Below, one piece after another: positions 15,823-25,909 of a stretch of DNA of 64,000 bases. This DNA comes from Thiorhodovibrio winogradskyi. GTDB lineage: Bacteria; Pseudomonadota; Gammaproteobacteria; Chromatiales; Chromatiaceae. Under the pieces are notes generated by a model that was given only the letters and a program-made list of their open reading frames with translations, did no database searches and was not told the origin of the DNA. The stretch lies in the NCBI RefSeq assembly GCF_036208045.1, contig NZ_CP121472.1:3297531-3361530 (forward strand), given 5' to 3'. Positions within the stretch are counted from its first letter, which is position 1. The number at the start of each line of letters is the position of its first letter. The position numbers and the translations under genes were made by a program.

Positions 15823-18549
15823 CTAATGCGTCGGGTCGCGCCCAAGCAGTGGTAATTCGGATGCGCCGTGACTGGCGCGAGTGCGAACCACCCGCTCCTC
15901 CAGTCCCTCGACATCCAGAATGGAGAGCATGGTCGCGCGCTCGTTGCCGCTGTCTGGACGCACCACGGCCTTGGTCAGCACGGATTTACCGGCCAGTTCC
16001 GAGCCGTAGCGGGAAATGCTGCGGTTGGGAATCTCCGGGCTGTCCATGATGCGGTCAATGACGATGCCAAGAATGCCCTCGTCTTCGCTCACCCCGGGGC
16101 GGGGTTTGACCTTCACTAGCAGCAGACCATCGCTCTCGGGATTGTAGCCGTGGTCGCTCAGGCCCAGCAGCTCGCGGATGGAAATTACGCCAACCGTCTG
16201 TCCGCCAAAAGAAAACACCCCGACAAAGCCAGGGTTGGCGCACACCAGCGGGGTGACCTGCTGGTCGTTGATGGAGCAGATAACATCGCAGGACTCAATG
16301 CCGAACAGCCGTCCGCCAATCAGGAAGGTGGAGATGTCCGTGGTGAGTTCGTTGCCCGAGGGCTGGGGGTAGATCGGCCGTTCGCCACGGGCACGATCAC
16401 TAGTCCGATAACTGGTCTGATCACTAGCGCTGCGCCCATCGCTTGATTCGGTGTTGGTATCCGCAACTGAGCCGATTTTCATGAATACCAAGGCGATCAC
16501 ATCGTTACGATAGTGGTCGCCCGGGCTTTTGTATTCGCGATAGCCGCGCGAGGCGCGGGCGCCGACAACGAAATAGGCGCCCTGGTATTCGACGATGTTG
16601 GACACGCCAGCGCCGGGCTTGAGCGCGAAAAATTCCGGGTCTAGCTCCAAGTTGTCGCCTGGGGCAAGTTGGCTGTGGCTGGAGGCGATCACCTGGCGCT
16701 CTGGGTCGGCAAAGACCGCGAAGCAGCCATCGAGGATGTCGCCGCGCTCGCTCTTGGGCAGAGCATCGCGCAGCATGGCGGAAAACTGGGGCTCGGAGTC
16801 AAACACAATTCCTATACCGCCGAGGATTTGCCGCGGATTGTCGATGGCGGTGACCGAAGCGCCATAAATATAGGTATGGCGGTCGTTGTACAGCCAGGTG
16901 CGGGCAAAAGGCGAGACACTGTAGATCTGGGAGTCGCGAATCGCCAGGGTTTCCATCACCCAGGACTCGCCGAGCTTGGTGCCGATGGCTTGGCGCAAAT
17001 CCGGATTGGACACCGCCACAATGGTGCCAAGCCGGTCGTAGAGAAACAGATTGGTGTAGACCGTGTAGAGATTGTTGATGTAACTCAGAATGCTTCCGAG
17101 CGCGCCGCGCTCTTGGTCGCCGATCTGCTCGGCAATCAGATTCTTGCGAAAGTAGGAAGTCAGCGCCCACCAGCGACAGTCGTTGGCGCGCTCGTAGAGG
17201 TTGCGGTCCATGATGTCGATGGCCAACGAGGCGCGAAACTGCACATCGGCGAGAATGGACGAGACCACGGTCTGATTGAGATCTCCAATGGACTCCTCGA
17301 ACACCTCCTTGGTGCGCGCGCCCGTCTTGCTGATCTCCCCAAGCAGGGTTTTCGAGAAGCTGTTCTCGCCCGATTTGGTGTTGGCGATGCGCACATTGCC
17401 ATTCCACACGGTCACATCAAGTTCTTTCTGAATTTTATCCGCCTGGCGCGGAATGTTGCGCAGCGCATCCGAAAACAAATTGGAGCGGCGCATCACGGCA
17501 TCGAGAATGGCCGCGTCGATCTGGTCCGCGCCGCCGTCCAGATTTTTCTCGAAGGCATAGGTCAGTGGCACCATCACATGGCCGAACCAACCAGGGCCGG
17601 CATAGCCCTGGTAGCCCTGGGTGACGCGGGTTGTGGCCAGATACTCGCGCCCGCCGAAGCGCGCTATGCCATAAGGGGTGTCCAGCCGCGCCTGCATGCG
17701 CGCACCCACGGGAATATGGTGCTCGTCATTGCTGGCGATGACGCGCCCGTCGCGGTCGAGCAACAGCAAGACTTCCCAGTCATCGGGGGTGATCAGGTGC
17801 GCGAACACCCCGGCCATTTCGTCCTCGAAGCGAAACATCAGGCAGAGTACTCCGAGCACCCGCGATTTGGGCGAGTTGTTCTCGGTAATCCGGTAGGCGT
17901 AGATCAGGCTGCGCTCACGGCGCGGGTCGAGATCCGAGGCACGATAGACCTCGACATAGTCGCGGCTGGTTTCCATGGCCTCGCGAATCAACGGATCTTG
18001 CGACTGGTTGACGGGATTGGCGTCATCGAGCTGCGCCAACACCTGCCCACCGGGACTGAGCAGAACAATGTTGTCATAGACCGAATACTTGGCCACATAC
18101 TCGCGAAAGCGGGTCTTGATGCTGTGATGACTGGCTGAGCTTTCCGCCTCTGCATCCGTGGAGCCCGTGCCGCCCTCAAGAGAGGCGATAAAATCACGAA
18201 AGTCATCGTCCGTGGCCAGAAAGCCAATATCCGCCGTGCGCTCAAACAGATTGCGGATGACAATATCCACCGCCACCTGCGCCTTGGCTTGCATCTCGGC
18301 GACGGTCTTTTTGAGATTCTCCGTGCCAAGATGGTGCAGCAGCTCTTTGGTCAGGTTCTGAAAGCCCTCGCGGGTTTCGGTCATGTCCATGCCGATGTTG
18401 CTCATCTGCCCGAGCAGGGTGAGCAGGTTCCAGCGCTCGGCGAGGGCGTCCAAACTGGTGCTGTATGCCCTGACCTGGGGCATGTGCGGCATCAGGGAGT
18501 CGAGGCTTGCGGTTTCCGGATGAAGTCGGGGCTGAGCGGAAGCGGCCAT
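15823..18549 (-). CDS. soluble Cache-Cache-CheW chemotaxis-type protein
   Basis: The start is taken as ATG 18549; three codons upstream is only a TTG. The protein has 908 residues. Two sensor regions look like Cache folds: one around residues 130-330 (DNIVLLSPGGQVLAQLDD, LLLDRDGRVIASND) and one around 440-670 (TNLFLYDRLGTIVAVSNPDL, YIYGASVTAIDNP). The C-terminus, about residues 745-885, is a CheW domain (FLIGGRLFGIESCDVICSI, GVFSFGGQTVGVISIRELLG, LGIVIDRIMDSPE). No TM segment or signal peptide is visible, although Cache domains normally face the outside. Two related N-terminal helical segments precede the Cache regions. It may feed a cytoplasmic signal into a CheA kinase encoded elsewhere. 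Confidence 0.75.
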   Translation of the reverse strand: MAASAQPRLHPETASLDSLMPHMPQVRAYSTSLDALAERWNLLTLLGQMSNIGMDMTETREGFQNLTKELLHHLGTENLKKTVAEMQAKAQVAVDIVIRNLFERTADIGFLATDDDFRDFIASLEGGTGSTDAEAESSASHHSIKTRFREYVAKYSVYDNIVLLSPGGQVLAQLDDANPVNQSQDPLIREAMETSRDYVEVYRASDLDPRRERSLIYAYRITENNSPKSRVLGVLCLMFRFEDEMAGVFAHLITPDDWEVLLLLDRDGRVIASNDEHHIPVGARMQARLDTPYGIARFGGREYLATTRVTQGYQGYAGPGWFGHVMVPLTYAFEKNLDGGADQIDAAILDAVMRRSNLFSDALRNIPRQADKIQKELDVTVWNGNVRIANTKSGENSFSKTLLGEISKTGARTKEVFEESIGDLNQTVVSSILADVQFRASLAIDIMDRNLYERANDCRWWALTSYFRKNLIAEQIGDQERGALGSILSYINNLYTVYTNLFLYDRLGTIVAVSNPDLRQAIGTKLGESWVMETLAIRDSQIYSVSPFARTWLYNDRHTYIYGASVTAIDNPRQILGGIGIVFDSEPQFSAMLRDALPKSERGDILDGCFAVFADPERQVIASSHSQLAPGDNLELDPEFFALKPGAGVSNIVEYQGAYFVVGARASRGYREYKSPGDHYRNDVIALVFMKIGSVADTNTESSDGRSASDQTSYRTSDRARGERPIYPQPSGNELTTDISTFLIGGRLFGIESCDVICSINDQQVTPLVCANPGFVGVFSFGGQTVGVISIRELLGLSDHGYNPESDGLLLVKVKPRPGVSEDEGILGIVIDRIMDSPEIPNRSISRYGSELAGKSVLTKAVVRPDSGNERATMLSILDVEGLEERVVRTRASHGASELPLLGRDPTH

Positions 18550-19006
18550 GAAAATCAACTCTCTATAGCGATAACCCAGAGCGTCGACACAGTTTCCAGT
18601 GGGGCGTCGGTCCGAGAAACGTCAGGAGATCATGGGCGTCATGCAAGTCTTATTCCGCCTTTTGGGTTGTGGGCCTCATGCGTGTGGCAGGTACCTGGGA
18701 ATTTTCCTGGGTGTTTGCCTGGAGTGTCTGGTGGTCGGTTGAATCCGCTGGTTGGAGCTGCTAGGGTAAAAAAGATGTTGGAAAGATTGCTCGGACATCA
18801 CGGCATTTTTCCTTCACCGCCACTCATCGCGGACGCCGTCCGCTTCTTTCGCGTTGCGCCACGCGCGTTACAGCCTGACACACAGAGCCCACACCCGAGC
18901 CAATCGCCGCAACCTAAAGCTCGTGAACCCGATTGACCAATTGATCGGGGGATAGGCCGCCACCGGTGCGCATTCCGCGCTCGCCTTTAGAATCGACAAA
19001 GTGCGC
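18550..19006. other. divergent intergenic region between Cache-CheW gene and proV
   Basis: About 455 bases separate the two divergent genes and should hold both promoters. A small inverted repeat, CCCGAT and ATCGGG flanking a ten-base centre, lies near 18928-18950 just upstream of proV and might be an operator. No confident -35/-10 pair is seen. No RNA gene is recognised. Confidence 0.4.
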
Positions 19007-20197
19007 ATGACTGACAAGCTCGTCATCGAGAATCTGTACAAAATTTTTGGCCCCGCGCCCGATGAGGCCATTCGGCTGCTCGATCAGGGTCTGGGCAAGG
19101 ATGAGATTTTCCAGCGCACCGGCACCACCGTTGGCGTGCGGCAGGCGAGCTTCAGCATCCGCGCGGGCGAGGTGTTCGTGGTCATGGGGCTGTCGGGGTC
19201 TGGCAAGTCCACCCTGGTGCGCATGATCAATCGCCTCATCGAGCCCACGCACGGGCGTATTCTGCTTGACGGTATCGACATTACCGCGATGAACAAGCAG
19301 GAACTCATCGATATGCGCCGCCACCAGATGAGCATGGTGTTCCAGTCCTTCGCCCTGCTGCCGCATAAGACGGTGGCCGAGAACGCCGCTTTTGGGCTGG
19401 ATGTAGCGGGCAAGACGCGTCAACAGAGCCGCGATCAGGCGATTCAAGCGTTGTCCACCGTCGGCCTGGAGCCCTATGCCGATAGCTATCCCGATGAGCT
19501 TTCCGGCGGCATGCGCCAGCGTGTCGGGCTGGCGCGGGCGCTGGCTACCGAGGCGCCCATCCTGCTGATGGACGAAGCCTTCTCGGCGCTCGATCCACTG
19601 ATCCGCACCGAGATGCAGGATGAACTGGTCGGCTTGCAAGACAAAAAGCCCCACACCATCGTGTTCATTTCCCACGATCTCGACGAGGCCATTCGCATTG
19701 GCGACCGTATTGCCATCATGGAGGGCGGTCGGGTGGTTCAGATTGGCACGCCGGAGGAGATCGTCACCCAGCCGGCCAATGACTATGTGCGCTCTTTCTT
19801 TTATGGCGTGGATGTCAGCAAGGTATTCACGGCCGGGGATATCGCCTCCAATCGTGCGTTGATTGTCTTTGAACGCACCGGGATGAACGTGCGTGCCGCG
19901 CTCGCGCAATTGCAGGATCACGGACGGGCGCTCGGGGTGGTGACGGATCGAGAAAACCGCTATCGCGGCATGGTCAGTGTCAATACCCTGGCCGCCGCGG
20001 CAAAAACCACTGGCACCCACTGGGATCAGGCCTTTATCGCGGATCTCGAGCCGGCGTCGGCGACGATGGATCTCTCGGAGGTGCTCTCGCGCGTGGCGAG
20101 CAGTGAGCATCCAGTGCCGGTGGTCGATGAACAGGGGCGTTATCGCGGCATTATCGACAAGACCATTTTGTTGCAAACCTTGGATAAAACGACCTAA
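19007..20197 (+). CDS. proV: glycine betaine/proline ABC transporter ATPase
   Basis: Start is ATG 19007 (GTG two codons earlier is possible). The 396-residue protein has GLSGSGKSTLVRMINRL (Walker A), a Q-loop (MVFQSFALLPHKTV), LSGGMRQRVGLARAL (signature), LLMDEAFSALDP (Walker B) and the switch histidine in FISHDLDEA. Two CBS domains follow from about residue 275 (ALGVVTDRENRYRGMV and PVPVVDEQGRYRGII); in this family they sense ionic strength. It energises uptake of osmoprotectants such as glycine betaine with ProW and ProX. The stop overlaps the proW start (TAATG), so the two are translationally coupled. Confidence 0.93.
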   Translation: MTDKLVIENLYKIFGPAPDEAIRLLDQGLGKDEIFQRTGTTVGVRQASFSIRAGEVFVVMGLSGSGKSTLVRMINRLIEPTHGRILLDGIDITAMNKQELIDMRRHQMSMVFQSFALLPHKTVAENAAFGLDVAGKTRQQSRDQAIQALSTVGLEPYADSYPDELSGGMRQRVGLARALATEAPILLMDEAFSALDPLIRTEMQDELVGLQDKKPHTIVFISHDLDEAIRIGDRIAIMEGGRVVQIGTPEEIVTQPANDYVRSFFYGVDVSKVFTAGDIASNRALIVFERTGMNVRAALAQLQDHGRALGVVTDRENRYRGMVSVNTLAAAAKTTGTHWDQAFIADLEPASATMDLSEVLSRVASSEHPVPVVDEQGRYRGIIDKTILLQTLDKTT

Positions 20198-21114
20198 TGG
20201 CTAAGTCTGATCTCGATTTCGATATCCCCATCGGCGACTGGGTCGAGGCCGGCGTTGATTGGATTCAAGACAATCTGACCCCGCTGCTCGATGCCATCGC
20301 CGATGGTCTGGACCTGATCATCGACGCCTTCGAGAATCTGCTGTTGTTCTTTCCGCCGCTGCTGCTGGCAGCCTTGATTGTCCTGCTGGCCACCTGGCGC
20401 GTGGGTTGGCGCTTTGGGCTCTTTGCCATCGCCGCCATGGCGCTGCTGTTTGGCATGGATATTTGGAAGGAAACCGTGGTGACCCTGGCGCTGGTCATTG
20501 CCTCCAGCCTGGTGGCCTTGGCCATTGGGATTCCCATCGGCATCGCCATGGCGCGCAATGACAAGGTCGAGATGATCGCGCGCCCCATTCTGGATTTCAT
20601 GCAGACCATGCCGCCCTTTGTGTATCTGATTCCGGCGGCGATTTTCTTTGGGCTTGGCAAGGTGCCGGGGGCCATTGCCACCTTGATTTTCGCCATGCCG
20701 CCGGCGGTGCGCCTGACCAATCTCGGCATTCGCCAGGTCAGCACCGAGCATGTGGAAGCGGGCAAGGCCTTTGGCTGCACCAGCTCGCAGTTGCTGTTTA
20801 AGGTGCAGTTGCCGCTGGCCATGCCCTCCATCATGGCCGGCATCAACCAGACCATCATGCTGGCGCTGTCCATGGTGGTCATCGCCTCCATGATCGGCGC
20901 CGGCGGACTCGGCAATACGGTGCTGACGGGCATCCAGCGGCTGAATGTCGGCCTGGGCTTCGAGGGCGGGCTTGGCGTGGTGCTGCTGGCGATTTTGCTC
21001 GATCGCATCACTCAAAGCTATGGCCGCGTGCGCACCCGCGCTGGCCCGAGCCTGCTCTCGCGGCTACGCCGCTGGGCCGGACGCCATCCCGATCACGCCG
21101 CTGTGGTCGACTGA
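20197..21114 (+). CDS. proW: glycine betaine/proline ABC transporter permease
   Basis: A 305-residue inner-membrane permease. The N-terminus has an amphipathic DLDFDIPIGDWVEAGVDWIQ segment typical of ProW/OpuAB. TM segments include LLLFFPPLLLAALIVLL, VTLALVIASSLVALAIGIPI and IMLALSMVVIASMIGAGGLG. The EAA loop reads EHVEAGKAFGCTSSQLLFKV, the contact site for ProV. The C-terminus ends in a basic tail. It lies between proV (one-base overlap) and proX. Confidence 0.92.
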   Translation: MAKSDLDFDIPIGDWVEAGVDWIQDNLTPLLDAIADGLDLIIDAFENLLLFFPPLLLAALIVLLATWRVGWRFGLFAIAAMALLFGMDIWKETVVTLALVIASSLVALAIGIPIGIAMARNDKVEMIARPILDFMQTMPPFVYLIPAAIFFGLGKVPGAIATLIFAMPPAVRLTNLGIRQVSTEHVEAGKAFGCTSSQLLFKVQLPLAMPSIMAGINQTIMLALSMVVIASMIGAGGLGNTVLTGIQRLNVGLGFEGGLGVVLLAILLDRITQSYGRVRTRAGPSLLSRLRRWAGRHPDHAAVVD

Positions 21115-21239
21115 TTGCATTTGCATTTTTCCCGCGAGCGTCCCTTTCCCAGGGGGCGCGCTCTTTACCGTCGGCGCGCGGCCGAACCCGCTTCCAGCTG
21201 CCGGCGGTGTTCTTTCAATCCTTATCTTAAGGAGTCTCC

Positions 21240-22103
21240 ATGTTGAAAAACAGTCTCAAATCCCTTCTCGCCCTTGCCCTGACCGTCGGTCTTAGCGCCG
21301 GCGCCATGGCCGCGGACTCGATCAAAATCGGCTGGACCGCTTGGTCGGATGCGGAATTCGTCACCAAACTCGCCGCCAAACTGCTTGAGGATCGGCTCGG
21401 CTATGAGGTCGAGCTGGTGCAGACCGATATCGCGCCTCAGTACCAGGGCGTGGCCAACGGTGATATCGATGTCATGCTGATGTCCTGGCAGCCAGGCACG
21501 CACGGGGACTATCTGGAAAAGGTGTGCAAGGATGTGGTGCCGCTCGGCATCCTCTACACCCATGCCCAGCTCGGTTGGGCGGTGCCGAATGACATCCCCG
21601 AGGATGTGCTCAATTCCATCGAGGATCTGAAAAAAGACGAAGTGAAAGAGAAGCTTGACGGCACCATCACCGGCATTGATCCCGGCGCCGGCCTGACCCG
21701 GCTGTCGCAGCAAGCACTTGAAGACTACGACCTCGACTACGAGTTACAGATTTCATCCGGCGCGGCGATGACGGCGGCTCTGGAACGCGCCGTGCGTCGC
21801 GATGAGTGGATTGTGGTCACCGGCTGGAGCCCGCATTGGATGTTCGGCGCCTATGACCTGCGCTACATCGAGGACCCCAAGGGCGTGCTCGGCAGTTTCG
21901 AGCGCGTCGTGGCCCTGGCACGCAAGGGTTTCTACCAGGATCACATCCAGGCCGCGAGCTTCCTCTCGCGCATGCAAATCCCAATCGACGACCTGCAGGC
22001 GAGCATGTACGACGCCCAGGAAAGCTCCTATGAAGAAGCCGTCGATCAGTACATCGAGAACAACGGCAACCGCATCGATTACTGGGTGACTGGCGAGATT
22101 TAA
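21240..22103 (+). CDS. proX: glycine betaine/proline substrate-binding protein
   Basis: The 287-residue protein starts at ATG 21240 behind a strong AAGGAG. The signal peptide runs to about residue 23 (SLLALALTVGLSAGAMAADS). The mature OpuAC domain shows IKIGWTAWSDAEFVTKLAAK, VMLMSWQPGTHGDYL and WIVVTGWSPHWMFGAYDLRY; Trp residues of this type form the aromatic cage for quaternary amines. It delivers ligand to ProW/ProV. The gene follows proW after 125 bp and is closed by the terminator at 22131. Confidence 0.93.
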   Translation: MLKNSLKSLLALALTVGLSAGAMAADSIKIGWTAWSDAEFVTKLAAKLLEDRLGYEVELVQTDIAPQYQGVANGDIDVMLMSWQPGTHGDYLEKVCKDVVPLGILYTHAQLGWAVPNDIPEDVLNSIEDLKKDEVKEKLDGTITGIDPGAGLTRLSQQALEDYDLDYELQISSGAAMTAALERAVRRDEWIVVTGWSPHWMFGAYDLRYIEDPKGVLGSFERVVALARKGFYQDHIQAASFLSRMQIPIDDLQASMYDAQESSYEEAVDQYIENNGNRIDYWVTGEI

Positions 22104-22130
22104 TCAGCCGAACTCCCGCTACAGAGCAGA

Positions 22131-22166
22131 AAACCGCGCTCGCCCGCAGGGGGCGCGGTTTTTTTG
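22131..22166 (+). terminator. rho-independent terminator of proVWX
   Basis: AAACCGCGC (22131-22139) pairs exactly with GCGCGGTTT (22153-22161), and the T-run continues to 22165. The nine-pair GC-rich stem and T-tail lie 28 bases after the proX stop. The loop contains a further CGCCC/GGGCG pairing possibility. On the minus strand the A-run makes it potentially bidirectional for prpD. Confidence 0.85.
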
Positions 22167-22203
22167 CGTCGGTTGCGCGGACTGTTTCGAGGACTGCCTG
22201 ACT

Positions 22204-23664
22204 TTACGGCAGCAGCAATTCCATGAATCGTGGCACGGGCGTGGCTAAAAGCGCGGTTTCATCCTGGCATAGCGTCTGGATGCGCTCGGCCTGTCGGCGC
22301 GGGAAACGGGTGCGCAGCGCGGCGGCGAACTTCTTCTCCAGCACCGGAATGCCCTCGTCGCGGCGGCGGCGATGGCCGATGGGATAGTCCACCTCCACCT
22401 TCTCGGTCGCGCTGCCGTCGCTGAAGAACACCTGCACCGCATTGGCGATGGAGCGCTTGTCGGCGTCGAGATACTCGGTGCTGTAGCGCGGATCCTCGCG
22501 TACTTGCATTTTCGCGCGCAGTTGATCAATGCGCGGGTCTAGGGCCACGGCGTCTTCGTAGTCCTCGGCGCTCAGGCGACCGAACAGCAGCGGCACGGCT
22601 ACCATGTACTGCAGGCAGTGATCACGGTCGGCCGGATTGTGAAGTGGGCCGTCCTTGCTTATGATGCGAATGGCGCTTTCTTGTGTCGTCAACTCAATGC
22701 GCTCGATCTGATCGATACGATCACGCACCTCGGGGTGGAGCGCCATGGCGCATTCCACCGCCGTCTGGGCATGGAACTCGGCCGGGAAGCTGAGCTTGAA
22801 TAGCACATGCTCCATCACATAGCTGCCATAGTCGCGTGAGCGACGCAGTGGCTCGCCCTTGAAGAGAACATCCTGAAAACCCCAGCCCTTGGCTGTCAGC
22901 GCCGATGGCAGGCCCATCTCGCCCTTGGCCACCATCATGGCCAGGCGCAAGCCACGCGAGCTGGCATCCCCGGCCGCCCAGGATTTGCGCGAGCCGGTGT
23001 TGGGTGCATGGCGATAGGTACGCAGGGACTGACCATCGATCCAGGCATGGCTCAGCACATCGATGACTTGGTCCTTGTCCAGCCCCAGCATGCGCGCGGC
23101 CACGCCAGCGGAGGCCACCTTGACCAGCAGCACATGGTCCAGACCGACGCGGTTGAAGCTGTTCTCCAACGCCAGCACGCCCTGGATCTCATGGGCGCGG
23201 ATCATGGCATCAAGGATGTCGGCAACGGTCAGCGGCGCCTGTTCGCTCGCAGGTCCACGCGCCATGGCCTGGCGCGAAAGAAAATCCCCCAGCGCCAGAA
23301 TGGCGCCGAGATTGTCCGACGGATGGCCCCACTCGGCGGCCAGCCAGGTGTCGTTGAAGTCCAGCCAGCGCACCATGGCGCCGATGTCGAAAGCGGCCTT
23401 GACGGGATCGAGCACATGGGAGGTTCCAGGCACGCGCGCGCCATTCGGCACCAGGGTGCCGGGCACGAAGGGGCCGAGATGCTTGGTGCACTCCGGGTAT
23501 TGCAGCGCCAGCATGGCACAGCCGAGCGAGTCCATCAGGCAATGGCGCGCGGTGGTCAGTGCCTCGGCGGAGTCGATTTTGGTATCACAGAGATAGTCGG
23601 CGATGGCGACAAGCTCGGCATCTGGATCGGGACGCAGGTTGGTGTCGGCGGTATGGGAACTCAT
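22204..23664 (-). CDS. prpD: 2-methylcitrate dehydratase
   Basis: The start is ATG 23664 ([20 protein letters not shown]); the frame extends upstream only through repeat sequence. The 486-residue MmgE/PrpD protein shows [58 protein letters not shown] and [18 protein letters not shown], as expected for PrpD. It converts 2-methylcitrate to 2-methylaconitate in the methylcitrate cycle for propionyl-CoA use. It is the last gene of the leftward GntR-prpB-prpC-prpD run. No acnD or prpF is adjacent, so hydration of the product would rely on an aconitase elsewhere. Confidence 0.92.
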   Translation of the reverse strand: MSSHTADTNLRPDPDAELVAIADYLCDTKIDSAEALTTARHCLMDSLGCAMLALQYPECTKHLGPFVPGTLVPNGARVPGTSHVLDPVKAAFDIGAMVRWLDFNDTWLAAEWGHPSDNLGAILALGDFLSRQAMARGPASEQAPLTVADILDAMIRAHEIQGVLALENSFNRVGLDHVLLVKVASAGVAARMLGLDKDQVIDVLSHAWIDGQSLRTYRHAPNTGSRKSWAAGDASSRGLRLAMMVAKGEMGLPSALTAKGWGFQDVLFKGEPLRRSRDYGSYVMEHVLFKLSFPAEFHAQTAVECAMALHPEVRDRIDQIERIELTTQESAIRIISKDGPLHNPADRDHCLQYMVAVPLLFGRLSAEDYEDAVALDPRIDQLRAKMQVREDPRYSTEYLDADKRSIANAVQVFFSDGSATEKVEVDYPIGHRRRRDEGIPVLEKKFAAALRTRFPRRQAERIQTLCQDETALLATPVPRFMELLLP

Positions 23665-23670
23665 GGGGAA

Positions 23671-23712
23671 GTGGTTAGTGGCTAGTGGTTGGTGGCTAGT
23701 GATTTGTGGCTC
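23671..23712. repeat. degenerate 7-bp tandem repeat between prpC and prpD
   Basis: Six heptamers follow each other: GTGGTTA, GTGGCTA, GTGGTTG, GTGGCTA, GTGATTT, GTGGCTC. The array fills nearly the whole gap between the prpC stop and the prpD start. It replaces the expected prpD ribosome-binding region. Confidence 0.8.
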
Positions 23713-24877
23713 AGCGCTGCTCCATCGGCACCCAGGGACGGTTCTCCGGGCCGATGTAATTGGCGCTGGGGCGGATGATTTTGCCATCCTGGCGCTGCTC
23801 GATCACATGGGCAATCCAGCCGGTGGTGCGGGAGATGACGAAAATGGGCGTGAACAGGGCCGTGGGCACGCCCATCTGGTGGTAGGAGACGGCCGAGAAC
23901 CAGTCGAGATTGGGGAACATCTTTTTCGCCTCCCACATGACCGACTCCAGCCGCTCGGCCACCTCGAACATGCGCAAATTGCCCCTGTCCTCGCTCAGGC
24001 GGCGGGCGACGGCCTTGATGATCTGATTGCGCGGGTCGCCCGTGGTGTAGACCGGATGGCCAAAGCCGATGATGATCTCCTTGCGCGCGAGCCGCTCGCG
24101 GATGTCCGCCTCGGCTTCATCGGCATTGGCATAGCGGCTCTGGATCTCGCAGGCCACCTCATTGGCGCCACCATGCTTGGGACCACGCAGCGCGCCTATG
24201 GCACCACTGATGGCCGAGTAGACATCGGCATTGGTGCCGGCGATGACCCGGGCGGCGAAGGTGGAGGCGTTGAATTCGTGCTCGGCGTAGAGAATCAGCG
24301 AGCAGTGCATGGCTTGCACCCAGGTCGCGGACGGGCGCTCGCCATGGAGCAGATGCAGCAGATGACCGCCGATGGAGTCATCGTCGGTCTCCACCTCGAC
24401 GCGCCGGCCGTTGTGCGCGAAGTGATACCAATACAGCAGCATGGAGCCGAAGCTCGCGAGCAGGCGGTCACCGATGTCGCGCGTTGCCGCCGCTGGCATG
24501 CTGTCTTTCTCGGGCTCCAGGGTGCCGAGGATCGAGCAACCGGTGCGCAGCACATCCATCGGATGGGCCGAGGGCGGTAGCTGTTCGAGCGCCGTCTTGA
24601 GTGCCGCCGGCAGTCCGCGCAGCCCGCGTAATTTGACTTTGTACGCCGTGAGTTCAGCGGACGTGGGCAAGCGGCCGTGAATCAGCAAATAAGCGATGTC
24701 CTCGAACTCCGCCTGGTCGGCAAAGTCGAGAATATCAAAGCCGCGATAATGCAGGTCGTTGCCGGTGCGCCCGACGGTGCAAATGGCGCTGTTGCCGGCG
24801 ACGGTGCCGGACAGGGCAACGGATTTTTTCGGCTTGGAGGACATCGGGGCCGTGGTGGTCGTTGGGCTGTCAGTCAT
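23711..24877 (-). CDS. prpC: 2-methylcitrate synthase
   Basis: A 388-residue citrate-synthase-fold protein. Catalytic regions are [20 protein letters not shown] (first His), GPKHGGANE (second His) and [16 protein letters not shown] with the conserved His. The N-terminus has [20 protein letters not shown], typical of PrpC. It condenses propionyl-CoA with oxaloacetate. The start at 24877 follows GGAG. It lies 78 bp downstream of prpB and just before prpD, in the normal pathway order. Confidence 0.93.
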   Translation of the reverse strand: MTDSPTTTTAPMSSKPKKSVALSGTVAGNSAICTVGRTGNDLHYRGFDILDFADQAEFEDIAYLLIHGRLPTSAELTAYKVKLRGLRGLPAALKTALEQLPPSAHPMDVLRTGCSILGTLEPEKDSMPAAATRDIGDRLLASFGSMLLYWYHFAHNGRRVEVETDDDSIGGHLLHLLHGERPSATWVQAMHCSLILYAEHEFNASTFAARVIAGTNADVYSAISGAIGALRGPKHGGANEVACEIQSRYANADEAEADIRERLARKEIIIGFGHPVYTTGDPRNQIIKAVARRLSEDRGNLRMFEVAERLESVMWEAKKMFPNLDWFSAVSYHQMGVPTALFTPIFVISRTTGWIAHVIEQRQDGKIIRPSANYIGPENRPWVPMEQR

Positions 24878-24955
24878 GATGGGCTGCTCCGGGTAGACCA
24901 GAAGGAATCTAGAGTGGACGGGAAGGAAGTCCGCGACACCGGCGAGGGCAAGACC

Positions 24956-25909
24956 TCAGTCCGCGGTGTTGTGGCGCTGTTCGGCAAAGAGCCGGTCGAG
25001 ATGTTCTTCAAAGGCGTGGTAGTCGAGAAATTCATAGAGCGCCATGCGTGTTTGCATGATGTCGACAACGCCGGCCTGGGTGCCCTCCTGGCGGATGGCG
25101 TGATAGACCTTGAGCGCGGCCAGATTCATGGCGCGGAAAGCGGACAAGGGATAGAGCGCCAGCGCGACACCGGCCGCGGCGAGTTCATCGGTGGTGAACA
25201 GCGGCGTGCTGCCAAACTCGGTGATATTGGCCAGCACCGGTACCCCGGTCGCCGCGACAAAACGTCGATACTGATCCAGCTCGGTCACGGCCTCGGGAAA
25301 GATCATGTCCGCGCCGGCCTCGGCGCAGGCCTGGGCGCGCTCAATGGCCGGCTCCAGCCCCTCGACCGCCAGGGCATCGGTGCGTGCCATGATGACAAAA
25401 TCCTGGCTGCGCGCGTCCACCGCCGCCTTGATGCGATCGACCATTTCGGCCAGTGGCACAATGGCCTTGTTGGGCCGGTGGCCGCAGCGCTTGGCCGCGA
25501 CCTGATCCTCGATATGACAGCCAGCGGCGCCGGCACGGATCAGCTCGCGCACGGTGCGCTGGATGTTGAGCGCCCCGCCAAAGCCGGTATCGGCATCCAC
25601 CAACAGCGGGCGCTCGCTGGCATAGGTAATGCGGCGCGTGTCTTCAAGCACATTATCCAGGCTGGTGATGCCAAGATCCGGCATGCCGTAAGAGGCCGCC
25701 GCCACACCGCCGCCAGACAGATACAGGGCACGAAAGCCGAGCTGTTCGGCCATGATGGCGTGATAGGCGTTGACGGCACCGACGACCTGCAGGGGCTGTT
25801 CCTCGCCAAGGGCTGCGCGCAGGCGCCCGCCCGGCGTCAAATCGAGATGCTTGGAGGGATTGGAATTGCGATTGGGATTGGGATCGGTGGCCGGGGTGGG
25901 CTGGCTCAT
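24956..25909 (-). CDS. prpB: methylisocitrate lyase
   Basis: The start is ATG 25909, overlapping the regulator's stop (ATGA). The 317-residue protein belongs to the isocitrate lyase/PEP mutase superfamily. It shows [52 protein letters not shown] (catalytic KRCGH) and [17 protein letters not shown]. It splits 2-methylisocitrate into pyruvate and succinate. The N-terminus carries an Asn/Pro-rich addition ([14 protein letters not shown]) coded by a hexamer repeat. Confidence 0.93.
   Translation of the reverse strand: MSQPTPATDPNPNRNSNPSKHLDLTPGGRLRAALGEEQPLQVVGAVNAYHAIMAEQLGFRALYLSGGGVAAASYGMPDLGITSLDNVLEDTRRITYASERPLLVDADTGFGGALNIQRTVRELIRAGAAGCHIEDQVAAKRCGHRPNKAIVPLAEMVDRIKAAVDARSQDFVIMARTDALAVEGLEPAIERAQACAEAGADMIFPEAVTELDQYRRFVAATGVPVLANITEFGSTPLFTTDELAAAGVALALYPLSAFRAMNLAALKVYHAIRQEGTQAGVVDIMQTRMALYEFLDYHAFEEHLDRLFAEQRHNTAD
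25858..25887. repeat. hexamer repeat inside the prpB 5' end
   Basis: Five consecutive hexamers close to GGATTG (plus strand: GGATTG, GAATTG, CGATTG, GGATTG, GGATCG) lie within the prpB coding sequence. On the coding strand they give the NPNRNSNPS segment. Being in frame and near the start, copy changes would alter only a flexible N-terminus. Confidence 0.7.

Noticed and set aside
16669-18138. Long open frame opposite the Cache-CheW gene
   Set aside because: Antisense shadow in high-GC DNA without recognisable domains.
18914-20176. Long open frame opposite proV
   Set aside because: proV is complete with Walker and CBS motifs; the antisense frame has none.
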